From Bordetella parapertussis (GTDB lineage Bacteria; Pseudomonadota; Gammaproteobacteria; Burkholderiales; Burkholderiaceae_A), in assembly GCA_945862985.1 (NCBI GenBank), contig CAMAZF010000008.1, positions 1 through 64,000 of the forward strand: a stretch of DNA of 64,000 nucleotides. The letters are read 5' to 3'. The notes beneath the pieces were generated by a model. The model was given only the letters and a program-made list of their open reading frames with translations. It did not search any database and had not been told where the DNA came from. The position numbers were made by a program, and so were the translations under genes. Within the stretch, counting starts at the first letter, position 1, and every line of letters begins with the position of its first letter. Below are positions 16,127 through 23,876 of the stretch, one piece after another.

Positions 16127-17041
16127 ATGTTTGAGCTGCTCGGAATCACTCCCCAAGCCCTGACAGCCCAACTCTTGATTGGGCTGATCAATGGCTCGTT
16201 CTATGCCCTCTTGAGTCTGGGCTTGGCGGTGATTTTCGGGTTGCTCAACGTGATTAACTTCACACATGGCGCTCAGTACATGCTGGGCGCCATGTTTGCT
16301 TGGATTGGTCTGACACAACTCGGGGGCTGGATTGGCATGCCCGAGTTTCAGCTGAATTATTTCGTGGCGCTGATTCTTGCGCCGCTGCTGGTTGGGGCGA
16401 TGAGCATCGTCATCGAAAAGACCATGCTGAAGCGCCTCTACCACCTAGACCACCTTTACGGACTCTTGCTGACCTTCGGGCTGGCGCTGGTGATAGAGGG
16501 ATTGTTCCGACACTGGTACGGAGCACTGGGTAACAGCTATGAAGTGCCCGAGGTGCTGACCGGCGGCCTCAGAGCTGCGGGCATCTACCTGCCCTACTAC
16601 CGCCTCTGGGTGGTGGCTTTGGCCCTCATGGTTTGCTTTGCGACCTGGTACTTCATTGAGAGAACCAAGCTGGGCAGTCTGCTGCGCGCAGGAACGGAGA
16701 ACCCCCGCTTGCTGCAGGCCCTGGGGGTGAACGTCCCGCTCATCATCACGCTCACCTATGGCGCAGGCTGTGCGTTGGCCGCCTTTGCTGGCGTGATGGC
16801 AGCCCCCATTTATCAGGTGACGGCAGTGATGGGCTCGAATCTCATCATTGTGGTGTTCGCGGTGGTGGTCATTGGGGGTATGGGGTCCATCGCAGGCTCC
16901 ATCCTGACTGGGCTTGGGCTTGGCGTGGTCGAGGGCCTGACCAAAGTCTTCTACCCCCAGGCCTCGTCCGTCTCGATTTTCGTCATCATGATCATCGTGC
17001 TGCTCATCAAGCCCGCCGGTCTCTTCGGAAAAGTGCGTTAA
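16127..17041 (+). CDS. livH: Branched-chain amino acid-type ABC transporter permease LivH
   Basis: 304 residues, strongly hydrophobic with about eight membrane segments, and the characteristic N-G-S-F-Y-A-L-L-S-L-G-L-A start and G-L-L-N-V-I-N-F-T-H-G loop of LivH. It forms the inner-membrane channel with LivM. Starts 3 bases after the binding-protein gene, and its stop is followed by AAGGAG, which serves livM. Confidence 0.95.
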   Translation: MFELLGITPQALTAQLLIGLINGSFYALLSLGLAVIFGLLNVINFTHGAQYMLGAMFAWIGLTQLGGWIGMPEFQLNYFVALILAPLLVGAMSIVIEKTMLKRLYHLDHLYGLLLTFGLALVIEGLFRHWYGALGNSYEVPEVLTGGLRAAGIYLPYYRLWVVALALMVCFATWYFIERTKLGSLLRAGTENPRLLQALGVNVPLIITLTYGAGCALAAFAGVMAAPIYQVTAVMGSNLIIVVFAVVVIGGMGSIAGSILTGLGLGVVEGLTKVFYPQASSVSIFVIMIIVLLIKPAGLFGKVR

Positions 17042-17049
17042 GGAGACCC

Positions 17050-17985
17050 ATGATGCAACTCACCACCTTCCAGAAGATCTCCCTGGTCATTTTTCTGTTG
17101 TTGCTGATCGTTCCTTTTCAGAACGTGGTCTACGACCTATTCATGATGAAGGTCTTTTGCTTTGCGATATTCGCGGCCTCACTCAATCTTCTGCTGGGGT
17201 ATGTGGGGCTTCTCTCTTTTGGCCATGCGGCCTTCTTTGGGTCTGCGGCGTACGTGACGGCCCATGCCATGAAGGAATGGGGCGTGACCCCCGAGATTGG
17301 TCTTTTGCTTGGCGTGGCCACGTCGGCGGCCATTGGCTATGTTTTTGGTGCTTTGGCCATTCGCAGGCAGGGAATTTACTTCGCCATGATCACGCTGGCG
17401 TTGGCCCAGGTGATCTACTTTCTGGCGACCCAACTCCCCTTTACGAATGGCGAGGACGGCATTCAGGGCGTACCCAGAGGTGAATTTCTGGGCTTGATCG
17501 ATCTGAGCAGCTCCACGGCCATGTATCTCTTCAGCCTGGGCGTGTTCGCGCTGGCCTTCGTGCTGATCATTCGCATTGTGAACTCGCCCTTCGGACAGGT
17601 TCTGAAGTCGATTCGCGAGAACGAACCTCGGGCCATATCGCTGGGTTACGACGTCGATCGCTATAAATTGATTGCCTTTACGCTCTCAGCCGCCCTGGCT
17701 GGGCTGGGTGGCGCCCTCAAGAGCCTGGTGTTGCAGCTCGCGTCTCTGGGCGATGTGTTCTGGCACATGTCTGGAGAGGCGGTGCTCATGACCATTCTTG
17801 GCGGCATTGGCACCCTCTGGGGGCCGATTGCCGGCGCGGCCATCATTGTGAACCTTCAGAATTATCTCGCCAATCTCGGCGGATGGAGCACCATCGCGAC
17901 GGGGGCGATCTTTGTGATCTGCGTCCTGGCTTTCCGAAAGGGCGTGGTGGGCGAGCTTGCGGATCGGCTTAAGATCAAGCTCTAG
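17050..17985 (+). CDS. livM: Branched-chain amino acid-type ABC transporter permease LivM
   Basis: 311 residues with about eight to nine membrane segments. The hallmark segments are A-A-S-L-N-L-L-L-G-Y-V-G-L-L-S-F-G-H-A-A-F-F-G and the cytoplasmic coupling loop S-I-R-E-N-E-P-R-A-I-S-L-G-Y. AAGGAG precedes two adjacent ATG codons, either of which could start the protein. Last gene of the transporter operon; the next gene begins 94 bases later behind its own leader. Confidence 0.95.
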   Translation: MMQLTTFQKISLVIFLLLLIVPFQNVVYDLFMMKVFCFAIFAASLNLLLGYVGLLSFGHAAFFGSAAYVTAHAMKEWGVTPEIGLLLGVATSAAIGYVFGALAIRRQGIYFAMITLALAQVIYFLATQLPFTNGEDGIQGVPRGEFLGLIDLSSSTAMYLFSLGVFALAFVLIIRIVNSPFGQVLKSIRENEPRAISLGYDVDRYKLIAFTLSAALAGLGGALKSLVLQLASLGDVFWHMSGEAVLMTILGGIGTLWGPIAGAAIIVNLQNYLANLGGWSTIATGAIFVICVLAFRKGVVGELADRLKIKL

Positions 17986-18022
17986 CTGAGGCATTTCCGC
18001 CACACTGACATCTTTCTGTCAT

Positions 18023-18058
18023 CTGTCTGATAGACAGTATGGGGGTTATTGCCCCCAT
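18023..18058 (+). promoter_or_regulatory. Inverted repeat and leader hairpin before the Oar-like TonB receptor
   Basis: Two adjacent dyads occupy the 94-base gap after livM. The first is CTGTC-TGATA-GACAG (18023-18037), operator-like. The second is ATGGGGG-TTATTG-CCCCCAT (18039-18058), a perfect 7-bp GC-rich stem with a 6-base loop, 21 bases before the receptor start codon. No T-run follows, so it is not a standard terminator; it could stabilise or regulate the receptor mRNA. Confidence 0.4.
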
Positions 18059-18079
18059 CACGACACAAAGAGGATGTCC

Positions 18080-21000
18080 ATGTCACAGTCCCCACTATTT
18101 GTCCGCTCCGCCCTGGCGCTCGCCATCGCGGCCAGTCTCTCACCTCTCGCCATCGCCCAGAACACGTCCTCCTCCATTGGCGGATTGGTCTCTGATGGAT
18201 CCGGCAAAGCCATTGCTGGCGCGACCGTGGTCGTGACCCACGCACCCTCGGGCACCCGAAGCGTGACCTTGTCTGATGCCACTGGCCGCTTCTTGGCGAC
18301 TGGTCTTCGTGTGGGCGGTCCCTATACCGTGACGGCGACCAAGGGTGGTCAGACCGCAAAGGAAGACAATCTCGTTCTCAAGCTCGCAGAGCCTCTCGAA
18401 CTGGCCCTGACCATTGGTGCTGCCCCGGTCCAGACCGTGACTGTGCTTGGACAGAAGGGCTTCACGGATCCCCGTTCCAACCGCTTCGGCGCGGGCACCA
18501 GCTTCAGTCAGGCGGATCTTGAGAACCTGCCGGGCTTTGGCCGTGACCTCCAAGAGGTGGCTCGCCTAGACCCCCGCGTGAGTCAAGTGGACAAAGGCAC
18601 GGACAAGATCTCAGCCCTGGGTCAAAACTTCCGCTACAACACCATCACCATCGACGGCGTGGGCGTGTCCGACCCCTTCGGACTCAGCTCCAATGGATTG
18701 CCCACCCTCAAGCAGCCCATTCCTTTTGATGCAATTGATTCCGTTCAGGTGAACGTCTCGAACTTTGACGTCACCCAGTTCGGGTATTCGGGCGCCAACA
18801 TCAACGCAGTCACCAAGTCCGGTACGAACAAGCTCTCTGGTAGCGTCTACTACGCCCAGCAGGATGAGCGCATGGCCGGCGATCGCGTGACCAACCTGAG
18901 CACCAACGCCACAGCCAAGCAGGCCGATTTCAAGGTCACCAACACGGGCTTTACGCTGGGTGGCCCCATCATCAAGGACAAGCTCTTCTTTTTTGTGAAT
19001 GCCGAGAAGTTCAAAGACTCACGCGCAGGTGCGCCCCAGTACGGCCCTGTGGGATCCAACCTGATCAACATTGGCATCACCCAGAGCGACATTGAGAGAA
19101 TCCAGTCGATTTCCAAGACCACCTATGGCTTTGAGGCTGGAAACCTGGTGGCTTCCCAGGGGGAGCTGATCTCTGATTCGGTGATGGGCAAGATTGACTG
19201 GAACATCAACCAGGACCATCGCCTGACCCTCACCTACAGCGACACCGACTCCAACGAGCCGCTCTATTACGGCATGGGGTCGAGCTCTCTGAGTCTCTCC
19301 TCTTACTGGACTGCTGAGTCCAAGAAGTTCAAGACCAACACGGTGCAGGTCTACTCCGACTGGTCTGACAACTTCTCAACCGAGGTAAAGCTTGGAAACC
19401 GGACCTATGACAAGGTCTTCGCGAACAACTCTGCGGCTCCCACCGTTCAGATTCAGTTCGAAGGCTCTGCGCCGGCTGGTTCCGGCCTGACCTCCTCTTC
19501 GAACCGCTCTGTGTACCTGGGCACCGAACAGTACCGTCATTACAACATCCTGAAGACGGACACCCAAGAAATGTTTTTCGCAGGCACCTATCTCATGGGT
19601 GCACATGAGCTCAAGTTCGGTGGAACCCGTGAGACCAATGATGTCTTCAATGCCTTTTTGCCTCAGTCCAATGGTGTGTATCGGTTTGAGTGTGATGAAA
19701 GATTCAGTTACACCAGCATCACCGGTACCGTGAACTGTCGCGTGGGTGAGCAAGCTGCCCTGGCAGCACTTGAGAACTTCGAGAAGGGTCGCCCCAGCTA
19801 CTTCAATATTCGTGTCCCTCAGGCCGGACTGACCTTGGACCAGGGCGCAGCTGAGTTTTCATATGAAAACACGGGGGTCTTCCTGCAAGACACCTGGCGG
19901 GTGAACCGTGATCTCACCATCCTGGCCGGTATGCGGATGGACACCCAGACCACGGACGATCGTCCCCTCAAGAGTGAGGCGGGCGCCCAGGCGCTTGTGG
20001 CTGGAAATGCTGCAACCAACACGGCCCAGTCGGGCGGGTTCGGGCGCGACAACTCCGCCATCAACGACGAAATGACGCTGGTCCAGCCCCGCTTTGCCTT
20101 TACCTGGAACCTTCGCGATGCCATGCAGAGCCGTGTTCGTGGTGGCTACGGTCTGTTCAAGGGCGGTGCGCCCACGGTTTGGTTCTCGAACCCCTACTCC
20201 AACACGGGCGTGCAGACGGCTCTGACGACCTGCACCGGATCGAGTGGTTCGGCTTGCCCCGTAGATGGCCTCGACGTGACCATGGACCCACGGAATCAGC
20301 CGGCTGTTGCAGGGGCCGCACCCATCCCCGCGATCGACTTCAATGACGGTGGCCTTGAGACCCCCTCCATCTGGAAGGGCAATCTTGCCTATGAGGCCAC
20401 GCTCAAGGAGGGCTACGTGGTGTCGGCCGAGTACATCCGCACGGACACCAACGCAGACATTTACTTTGAAAACCTGAACCTGGGCCCCGCAACTCGCACA
20501 GGCCCTGACGGTCGTCAGATGTTCTTCAACGATGCTGGCTACAAGGACACCAGCTATGCAGTGGCATCGAATGGCGCGGTGAGCACCATCTCCTCCGCAG
20601 GCGTACAGAATAAATTCCTGCGCAACCGTTCCTTCGACAATGTCATGCTCACGAAGAAGACAGACAAGGGCTATGGCAACACGGTCACACTGTCTTTGGC
20701 CAAGCCTGCTGCAGGAATGGGCTTTGGCTGGAACGCAGCCTACACCTACAGCGATGTGAAGTCGGTGCACGATGGTAGCTCCTCGATTGCGTATTCCAAC
20801 TGGCGTTACTTCCCCCGTCTGCAGGCCAACGAGGCGGAGCTTGCTCGCTCACGCTATGAGATTCGTAATCGCGTGAACCTCGGTGCCACCTACAAGACGA
20901 AGCTCTTCGGGAACCTGACCACCAGCTTCGGTATCTTTGCTGAGCATCGCACGGGCTACCCCTACAGCTGGACCTTCTACAACGATGCGAACGGTGATGG

Positions 21001-21472
21001 CCAAGGTGGTAACGACCTGCTCTACATCCCCAGCGCGCCAGGTTCCGGTGAAGTGGTGTTTGCCGCAGTGGGCAACAAGTCCCCTGCAGAGTCTGAGCTC
21101 GCATTCTGGAATGTCGTCAACAGCGAGAAGGGCCTGAGCAGCCATAAGGGATCCGTGGTGCCCCGCAACAGCAGCACTGCTCCCCGAGTGAACGTGATCG
21201 ACTTCCGCATGAGCCAAGATGTGCCGGCATTCAATGCCCAGCATCGCGCCTCTGTGTCGTTCGACATCTTTAACCTGGGCAACCTGCTCAACAGCAAGTG
21301 GGGGCGCACCATGCAGTCCGTCAATGAAGCTCGCGAGTTTGTGTCCTATGCTGGTATGACGGCTGATGGCCGCTACATCTATGCCGTGGGAACACCCGAG
21401 AGCCTGGCGCTTCAGCAGAGCAAGAACGAGTCGCAGTGGGCGCTGCGCATCACTGCGAAGTATCAGTTCTAA
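18080..21472 (+). CDS. Oar-like TonB-dependent receptor with N-terminal carboxypeptidase-regulatory-like domain
   Basis: 1130 residues. AAGAGG lies 6 bases before ATG 18080, which I chose over an ATG 6 bases earlier that overlaps this site. A Sec signal peptide ends near A-I-A-Q. Residues about 30-105 are a small beta-sandwich (CarboxypepD_reg-like: G-L-V-S-D-G-S-G-K-A-I-A-G-A-T-V), as in Oar/OmpA-related receptors, followed by a plug with N-A-V-T-K-S-G-T-N and a long barrel ending in Y-Q-F. Such receptors take up large ligands such as peptides or proteins, or are involved in secretion of envelope proteins. The preference for C- and G-ending codons, stronger than in neighbours, suggests high expression. 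Ends at a strong terminator. The ligand is unknown, and the link to the Liv transporter is only positional. Confidence 0.94.
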   Translation: MSQSPLFVRSALALAIAASLSPLAIAQNTSSSIGGLVSDGSGKAIAGATVVVTHAPSGTRSVTLSDATGRFLATGLRVGGPYTVTATKGGQTAKEDNLVLKLAEPLELALTIGAAPVQTVTVLGQKGFTDPRSNRFGAGTSFSQADLENLPGFGRDLQEVARLDPRVSQVDKGTDKISALGQNFRYNTITIDGVGVSDPFGLSSNGLPTLKQPIPFDAIDSVQVNVSNFDVTQFGYSGANINAVTKSGTNKLSGSVYYAQQDERMAGDRVTNLSTNATAKQADFKVTNTGFTLGGPIIKDKLFFFVNAEKFKDSRAGAPQYGPVGSNLINIGITQSDIERIQSISKTTYGFEAGNLVASQGELISDSVMGKIDWNINQDHRLTLTYSDTDSNEPLYYGMGSSSLSLSSYWTAESKKFKTNTVQVYSDWSDNFSTEVKLGNRTYDKVFANNSAAPTVQIQFEGSAPAGSGLTSSSNRSVYLGTEQYRHYNILKTDTQEMFFAGTYLMGAHELKFGGTRETNDVFNAFLPQSNGVYRFECDERFSYTSITGTVNCRVGEQAALAALENFEKGRPSYFNIRVPQAGLTLDQGAAEFSYENTGVFLQDTWRVNRDLTILAGMRMDTQTTDDRPLKSEAGAQALVAGNAATNTAQSGGFGRDNSAINDEMTLVQPRFAFTWNLRDAMQSRVRGGYGLFKGGAPTVWFSNPYSNTGVQTALTTCTGSSGSACPVDGLDVTMDPRNQPAVAGAAPIPAIDFNDGGLETPSIWKGNLAYEATLKEGYVVSAEYIRTDTNADIYFENLNLGPATRTGPDGRQMFFNDAGYKDTSYAVASNGAVSTISSAGVQNKFLRNRSFDNVMLTKKTDKGYGNTVTLSLAKPAAGMGFGWNAAYTYSDVKSVHDGSSSIAYSNWRYFPRLQANEAELARSRYEIRNRVNLGATYKTKLFGNLTTSFGIFAEHRTGYPYSWTFYNDANGDGQGGNDLLYIPSAPGSGEVVFAAVGNKSPAESELAFWNVVNSEKGLSSHKGSVVPRNSSTAPRVNVIDFRMSQDVPAFNAQHRASVSFDIFNLGNLLNSKWGRTMQSVNEAREFVSYAGMTADGRYIYAVGTPESLALQQSKNESQWALRITAKYQF

Positions 21473-21500
21473 ATTGGTTTTTGCGCCCTCGGTGCTGCTC

Positions 21501-21531
21501 AAAACCCCGGCCTGGTGCCGGGGTTTTTTTT
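21501..21531. terminator. Strong bidirectional intrinsic terminator
   Basis: Stem CCCCGGC / GCCGGGG with a 5-base loop, followed by eight T on the plus strand and preceded by four A. It ends the TonB-receptor transcript and may also stop the convergent LysE-family transcript. Confidence 0.93.
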
Positions 21532-21539
21532 GGCTGCTG

Positions 21540-22199
21540 TTATGCCGTTGAGGTCAAGAGCATGTGGAGGGCGAATCCGATGAAGCAGAGGCTGACGAGA
21601 AGGATGCCCACTGCTGATCGACGCGGATGCGTGGTAAACACAGTCTTCAATCGAGCACCTGCCACAATCAGCATCCAGAGGTAAGCGAGGCTGCAGATCT
21701 GCACCACGACTCCAAGGGTGGCGTAAGCGAGGGCTGGGGAAGATGCATCCGTGCTGACAAACTGGGTGAAGAAGGCCAGAAAAAAGAGAATGGCCTTCGG
21801 GTTGGTAAGCGAGAGTCCCAGCGCTTTCCAGTAGGGAGCGCGCTCGGTCGTAAGCACGGGTTGGGTTGACGCCACCGAGGCCGCAGGGGCGCAGTGCCAT
21901 TGTTGTAGGCCCGCACGAAAGAGTCCGACCCCAATCCAGCCCAGGTAGACCGCACCGAGTGACTTGACGGCAACAAAGGCCACAGGAAAAAGCACCATCA
22001 GAGAGGCCGCGCCTGAGGCTGTGGCCATCATGAGCAGGGTGTCCCCCGTGAAAATACCCCAGGCGGCATGCCATCCCAGTCTGGGCCCGTTCTGCGCCGC
22101 AGTCGTGAGGACGTAGAGCGAATTAGGGCCCGGGAGCAGCACCACAATGATGGTTCCCAGGACGAACTGCCAGAAATTCAGAATGCCAAGGTCGGTCAT
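21540..22199 (-). CDS. LysE/RhtB-family amino-acid exporter
   Basis: 219 residues with five to six hydrophobic segments. The N-terminal motif L-P-G-P-N-S-L-Y-V-L and the G-W-H-A-A-W-G-I-F-T-G-D loop are typical of LysE translocators (PF01810), which export amino acids such as homoserine, threonine or leucine. Its start codon overlaps the stop of the upstream EamA-family gene by 4 bases, so two exporters form one operon. The substrate is not evident. Confidence 0.93.
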   Translation of the reverse strand: MTDLGILNFWQFVLGTIIVVLLPGPNSLYVLTTAAQNGPRLGWHAAWGIFTGDTLLMMATASGAASLMVLFPVAFVAVKSLGAVYLGWIGVGLFRAGLQQWHCAPAASVASTQPVLTTERAPYWKALGLSLTNPKAILFFLAFFTQFVSTDASSPALAYATLGVVVQICSLAYLWMLIVAGARLKTVFTTHPRRSAVGILLVSLCFIGFALHMLLTSTA

Positions 22200-23092
22200 G
22201 ATCTAGGTCGAAGGCTGGCCCAGGCCGCCGCAGCGATGATGAGCCCGCCTCCGATCCACTCATGGGCCGGCGGATGGCTCCCCAGAACAAAGGCCGCTGA
22301 GGCTGCTGCAAACACGATCTCCGAGAGCATGATCAGGCTGGTCACCTGGGCGGGCAGTCTGCTGGCGCCATATTGAAGAGAGAAGTTGGCGAGGGCGAGA
22401 CCAAGGATGACCAACGGAAGGAGTGCATAGGCGTAAGGCTGGGCGGTCCAAGGCAGTTCAACAGGCCCCAGCAGTGCAGAGGGCCATAGGCCTGCAGGTA
22501 AGAGCAGGGCCGCCGTGAGCAGAATGAGGAGCGGCATGGCCCCCGATCCAGCAAACATCATCCAGAGTCGAGCCGTCTGGCTCTGGTCCTGAGCTTGTCG
22601 CAAGAGCACATTGGCCAGCCCAAAAAAAAGCCCTCCAGCAATGGCCAGCACATCAGCGGCTCCGCTCGTCGTACCCACACCTCCCAACACCACCACTGCG
22701 CCAACGAGTGCCAGACCCAGCCTAGCGGTGCCCTCTATTCCGAGCTTTTCCTTGAGCATCCAATGCGCGAAGAGGGCAGACCAGATGGGCATGAGGTAAA
22801 AGAGCAGGACTACACGCACCACATCGCCCAGGGCCAGGGCCCAATTGAAACAGGTGTTGGTTAAGCCGTAGCAGAGGGCCATCGCCCATAGCGGATTGCG
22901 CCATCTCAGAAGATGCGACACGACTTGCCGGCGTATTAGGAATAGTCCCAGTGTGAGGACGGAGTATGCGAGTGCCGTCGCCCATAGAATGGAGAGCCCA
23001 TAGGCTTCCATGGCCTTGTAGGGAATCCAAGATAAGCCCCAGAGCCCCGCATTGATGATGAGGGCGAGGTGGGGAAGAGAAGAGGGGGTCAA
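22196..23092 (-). CDS. EamA/DMT-family transporter
   Basis: 298 residues with ten predicted membrane segments in two EamA repeats (drug/metabolite transporter superfamily). The only start giving an intact first membrane helix is a TTG at 23092; the next ATG, at codon 28, would delete that helix. The TTG lies 1 base from the ATG of the divergent pirin gene, and no Shine-Dalgarno is visible before it, so translation may be weak. Substrates of this family include amino acids and other metabolites; direction is usually export. Confidence 0.9.
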   Translation of the reverse strand: MTPSSLPHLALIINAGLWGLSWIPYKAMEAYGLSILWATALAYSVLTLGLFLIRRQVVSHLLRWRNPLWAMALCYGLTNTCFNWALALGDVVRVVLLFYLMPIWSALFAHWMLKEKLGIEGTARLGLALVGAVVVLGGVGTTSGAADVLAIAGGLFFGLANVLLRQAQDQSQTARLWMMFAGSGAMPLLILLTAALLLPAGLWPSALLGPVELPWTAQPYAYALLPLVILGLALANFSLQYGASRLPAQVTSLIMLSEIVFAAASAAFVLGSHPPAHEWIGGGLIIAAAAWASLRPRS

Positions 23093-23093
23093 G

Positions 23094-23795
23094 ATGATTG
23101 AGGTGCGACGGTCAGAAGAACGCGGGTTTGCAGATCACGGATGGCTCAAGTCTTTCCATAGTTTTTCATTCGCAGACTACTACGATCCTCAACACACACA
23201 ATTTGGAAACCTCAGAGTCATCAACGAGGACTGGATCGCCCCAGGAAAGGGATTCGGCACCCATCCGCACCGTGACATGGAGATTGTCACCTATGTGCTA
23301 GAAGGGGCTTTGGCCCACAAAGACTCTCTTGGGAATGGTGCAGCCATCCTGCCTGGTGATGTTCAACGGATGAGTGCCGGAACGGGGATTGCCCATAGCG
23401 AATACAACCATAGCCAGGCACAGACCACCCACTTGCTGCAGATCTGGATTCATCCTGCCCAGCGGGCGATTGCGCCAGGCTACGAGCAGAAGCAGTTCTC
23501 AGATGAAGACAAGCGTGGTCGGCTTCGTCTGGTGGCCTCCCCCGATGGCGCAGATGGATCTGTCTCCTTCTCAGCAGATGCCCGAATTTATGCAGGGCTC
23601 TTTGACGGCCAAGAGACGGCTCGGCTGCCACTTGCGACAGGACGACTCGCGTATGTCCATGTGGCTCGAGGCGCTGTCACTATCAATGGGTATGCGGTCC
23701 AGGCGGGTGATGCCCTCAAGATGATGGACGAGCCACTGGTCACAATTGAGTCAGGGCAGCAGGCTGAGGTGCTGCTCTTCGACTTGGCGCCCTGA
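23094..23795 (+). CDS. Pirin-family bicupin protein (YhaK/quercetinase-like)
   Basis: 233 residues. The Pirin domain metal site is clear: H-P-H-R-D-M-E (two His) and, about 45 residues later, I-A-H-S-E (His, Glu), the four ligands that bind iron. The N-terminus M-I-E-V-R-R-S-E-E-R-G-F follows AGAGGGGG, which I take as the ribosome-binding site; a longer GTG/ATG extension reaching 23052 would overlap the divergent gene. Bacterial pirins include quercetin 2,3-dioxygenases and redox-sensing proteins; the specific role here is unknown. Confidence 0.93.
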   Translation: MIEVRRSEERGFADHGWLKSFHSFSFADYYDPQHTQFGNLRVINEDWIAPGKGFGTHPHRDMEIVTYVLEGALAHKDSLGNGAAILPGDVQRMSAGTGIAHSEYNHSQAQTTHLLQIWIHPAQRAIAPGYEQKQFSDEDKRGRLRLVASPDGADGSVSFSADARIYAGLFDGQETARLPLATGRLAYVHVARGAVTINGYAVQAGDALKMMDEPLVTIESGQQAEVLLFDLAP

Positions 23796-23838
23796 TCACG
23801 GTTTAGATGTTCATCGGAATGTCATCTTGGATGGGTAC

Positions 23839-23854
23839 GGTCAGGGTTTTGACC
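23839..23854 (+). promoter_or_regulatory. Short inverted repeat before the choice-of-anchor I gene
   Basis: GGTCA-GGGTTT-TGACC, two perfect 5-bp arms with a 6-base spacer, 23 bases before the lipoprotein start codon. Operator-like but unassigned. I looked for a Pho box here because some homologues are called phosphatase-like; only one half-site (TGTCAT) is present. Confidence 0.25.
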
Positions 23855-23876
23855 TACTCCACGACAAGAGACAACG

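Noticed and set aside
23810-23876. Pho box before the choice-of-anchor I gene
   Set aside because: Only a single TGTCAT half-site is present, without the second half at the required spacing.
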